From contig RPOS01000068.1 of NCBI GenBank assembly GCA_003820635.1, forward strand, positions 1 through 15,265: a stretch of DNA of 15,265 nt. Reading direction: 5' to 3'. This stretch comes from Verrucomicrobiaceae bacterium (GTDB lineage Bacteria > Verrucomicrobiota > Verrucomicrobiae > Verrucomicrobiales > Akkermansiaceae). Position numbers and translations under genes: made by a program. Positions 14,749 to 15,265 of this stretch are shown here, piece by piece (within the stretch, counting starts at the first letter, position 1; each line of letters opens with the position of its first letter). Under the pieces are notes generated by a model. That model saw only the letters and a program-made list of their open reading frames with translations, did no database searches and was not told the DNA's origin.

Positions 14749-15265
14749 GATTGTTGGTGGTGAAAAGTTAGTTCCGGCAACGGGTGGATGCCACCCGCGC
14801 GGAGAGCGTTCAGCGCCGCGCCGTGAACCGGCGAGAAGGCGGGCGGCGTGATACGCGCGGCGGGACAGGCGGAGCGGATCGCAGCCTCAATGAGCGGCTG
14901 ATACGGGTCGCCCGAGCAGGCGCATCCGCCAAGCAGAACGACTTTCGGTCCATCGGGAAAAGCAAGCGCGCGTGCGGCTCCCGCCACCAGTTGGGCGAGG
15001 GCGGTCGCTCCTTCGCGCAGGATTTGCAAAGCCATCGCATCGCCCTCCTGCGCCAGGCGGATGACCACGGGCGCAAATGCGGCCAACTCGTCCGGCGTCC
15101 ATTTTTCCACATACAAGCGCGCAAGCAGTTCGTTCGGCTCCGAAAGCCCGAGAAAGGCCAGCAAAGCCGGGAGCAGGCGCGTCTCCGGCGAGCGACCATC
15201 CGCCGCCCGGACCGAGGCACGCATGGCGGCGAGCGCGAGACCGAAGCCGCCGCCCGCATCGTCGA
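14745..15265 (-). CDS. BadF/BadG-type sugar kinase (GlcNAc-kinase-like), 5' truncated
   Basis: The C-terminal 173 residues or so of a protein whose frame runs open through the right edge. The visible start, DDAGGGFGLALAAMRASVRA, corresponds to the GDEGSG-like loop and following helix of BadF/BadG/BcrA/BcrD ATPase-fold kinases, the family that includes N-acetylglucosamine kinase. Further family-like stretches are DGRSPETRLLPALLAFLGL, LYVEKWTPDELAAFAPVVIRLA with the following EGDAMALQIL, and KVVLLGGCACSGDPY, the second nucleotide-binding half near the end. The Met at 15224 is internal to the fold and should not be taken as the start. The catalytic N-terminal half lies outside the window, so the substrate cannot be judged; GlcNAc, glucosamine or another hexose are possible. 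It ends in an ATGA overlap with the cupin isomerase and appears to lead the sugar-phosphate operon. Expected to be cytoplasmic. Confidence 0.8.
   Translation of the reverse strand, partial: DDAGGGFGLALAAMRASVRAADGRSPETRLLPALLAFLGLSEPNELLARLYVEKWTPDELAAFAPVVIRLAQEGDAMALQILREGATALAQLVAGAARALAFPDGPKVVLLGGCACSGDPYQPLIEAAIRSACPAARITPPAFSPVHGAALNALRAGGIHPLPELTFHHQQS

Noticed and set aside
1..15265. CRISPR arrays, transposons, tRNA or rRNA genes
   Set aside because: No regularly spaced repeats, no transposase-like protein or paired terminal repeats, and no cloverleaf or rRNA-like sequence seen on reading; a covariance-model scan could not be run.

Overview
The window looks like a carbohydrate-use region from a Verrucomicrobiota bacterium. 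The assignment rests on protein style rather than a marker gene: a PEP-CTERM tail ending in four arginines, a long pseudopilin of the DUF1559-like type, a secreted enzyme with the FG-GAP repeats and C-terminal module common in Verrucomicrobia, and a XylR-like regulator. There are no rRNA, tRNA, CRISPR or transposase genes. No start codon in the window has a clear Shine-Dalgarno sequence.

Left part, plus strand. Bases 1-2370 hold the 3' part of a large protein, probably an alpha/alpha-toroid glycosidase-like enzyme. After a 166-base AT-rich gap comes a compact set: a 46-residue ORF that is almost only a PEP-CTERM anchor (2537-2677), a pseudopilin (2696-3496), and a 1280-residue secreted glycoside-hydrolase-like protein with six calcium-loop repeats (3511-7353).

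Middle. A XylR-like transcription regulator on the minus strand (7395-9128) converges on the secreted enzyme. It has an extra N-terminal helix-turn-helix, a LacI-type sugar-sensing domain and an AraC-type DNA-binding domain. It diverges across a 357-base spacer from a sodium:solute symporter (9486-11438).

Right part, minus strand. A sugar-phosphate operon enters from the right edge and is read right to left: BadF-type sugar kinase (partial), cupin phosphoglucose isomerase, a 601-residue type I phosphomannose-isomerase-like protein with an N-terminal kinase-like domain, and a second, divergent cupin isomerase. All three junctions are 4-base ATGA stop/start overlaps.

How it may work together (inference): the secreted enzyme releases a sugar outside the cell, the symporter imports it, the kinase phosphorylates it, and the isomerases feed it into glycolysis. 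The XylR-like protein would sense the sugar. The main non-coding observation supports this link. The pattern GCGTAA-N12-ATGCGCA occurs at identical spacing upstream of the secreted-enzyme set (2429-2453) and in the regulator/symporter spacer (9175-9199), with half-sites 20 bp apart. It is the best candidate for the regulator's operator.
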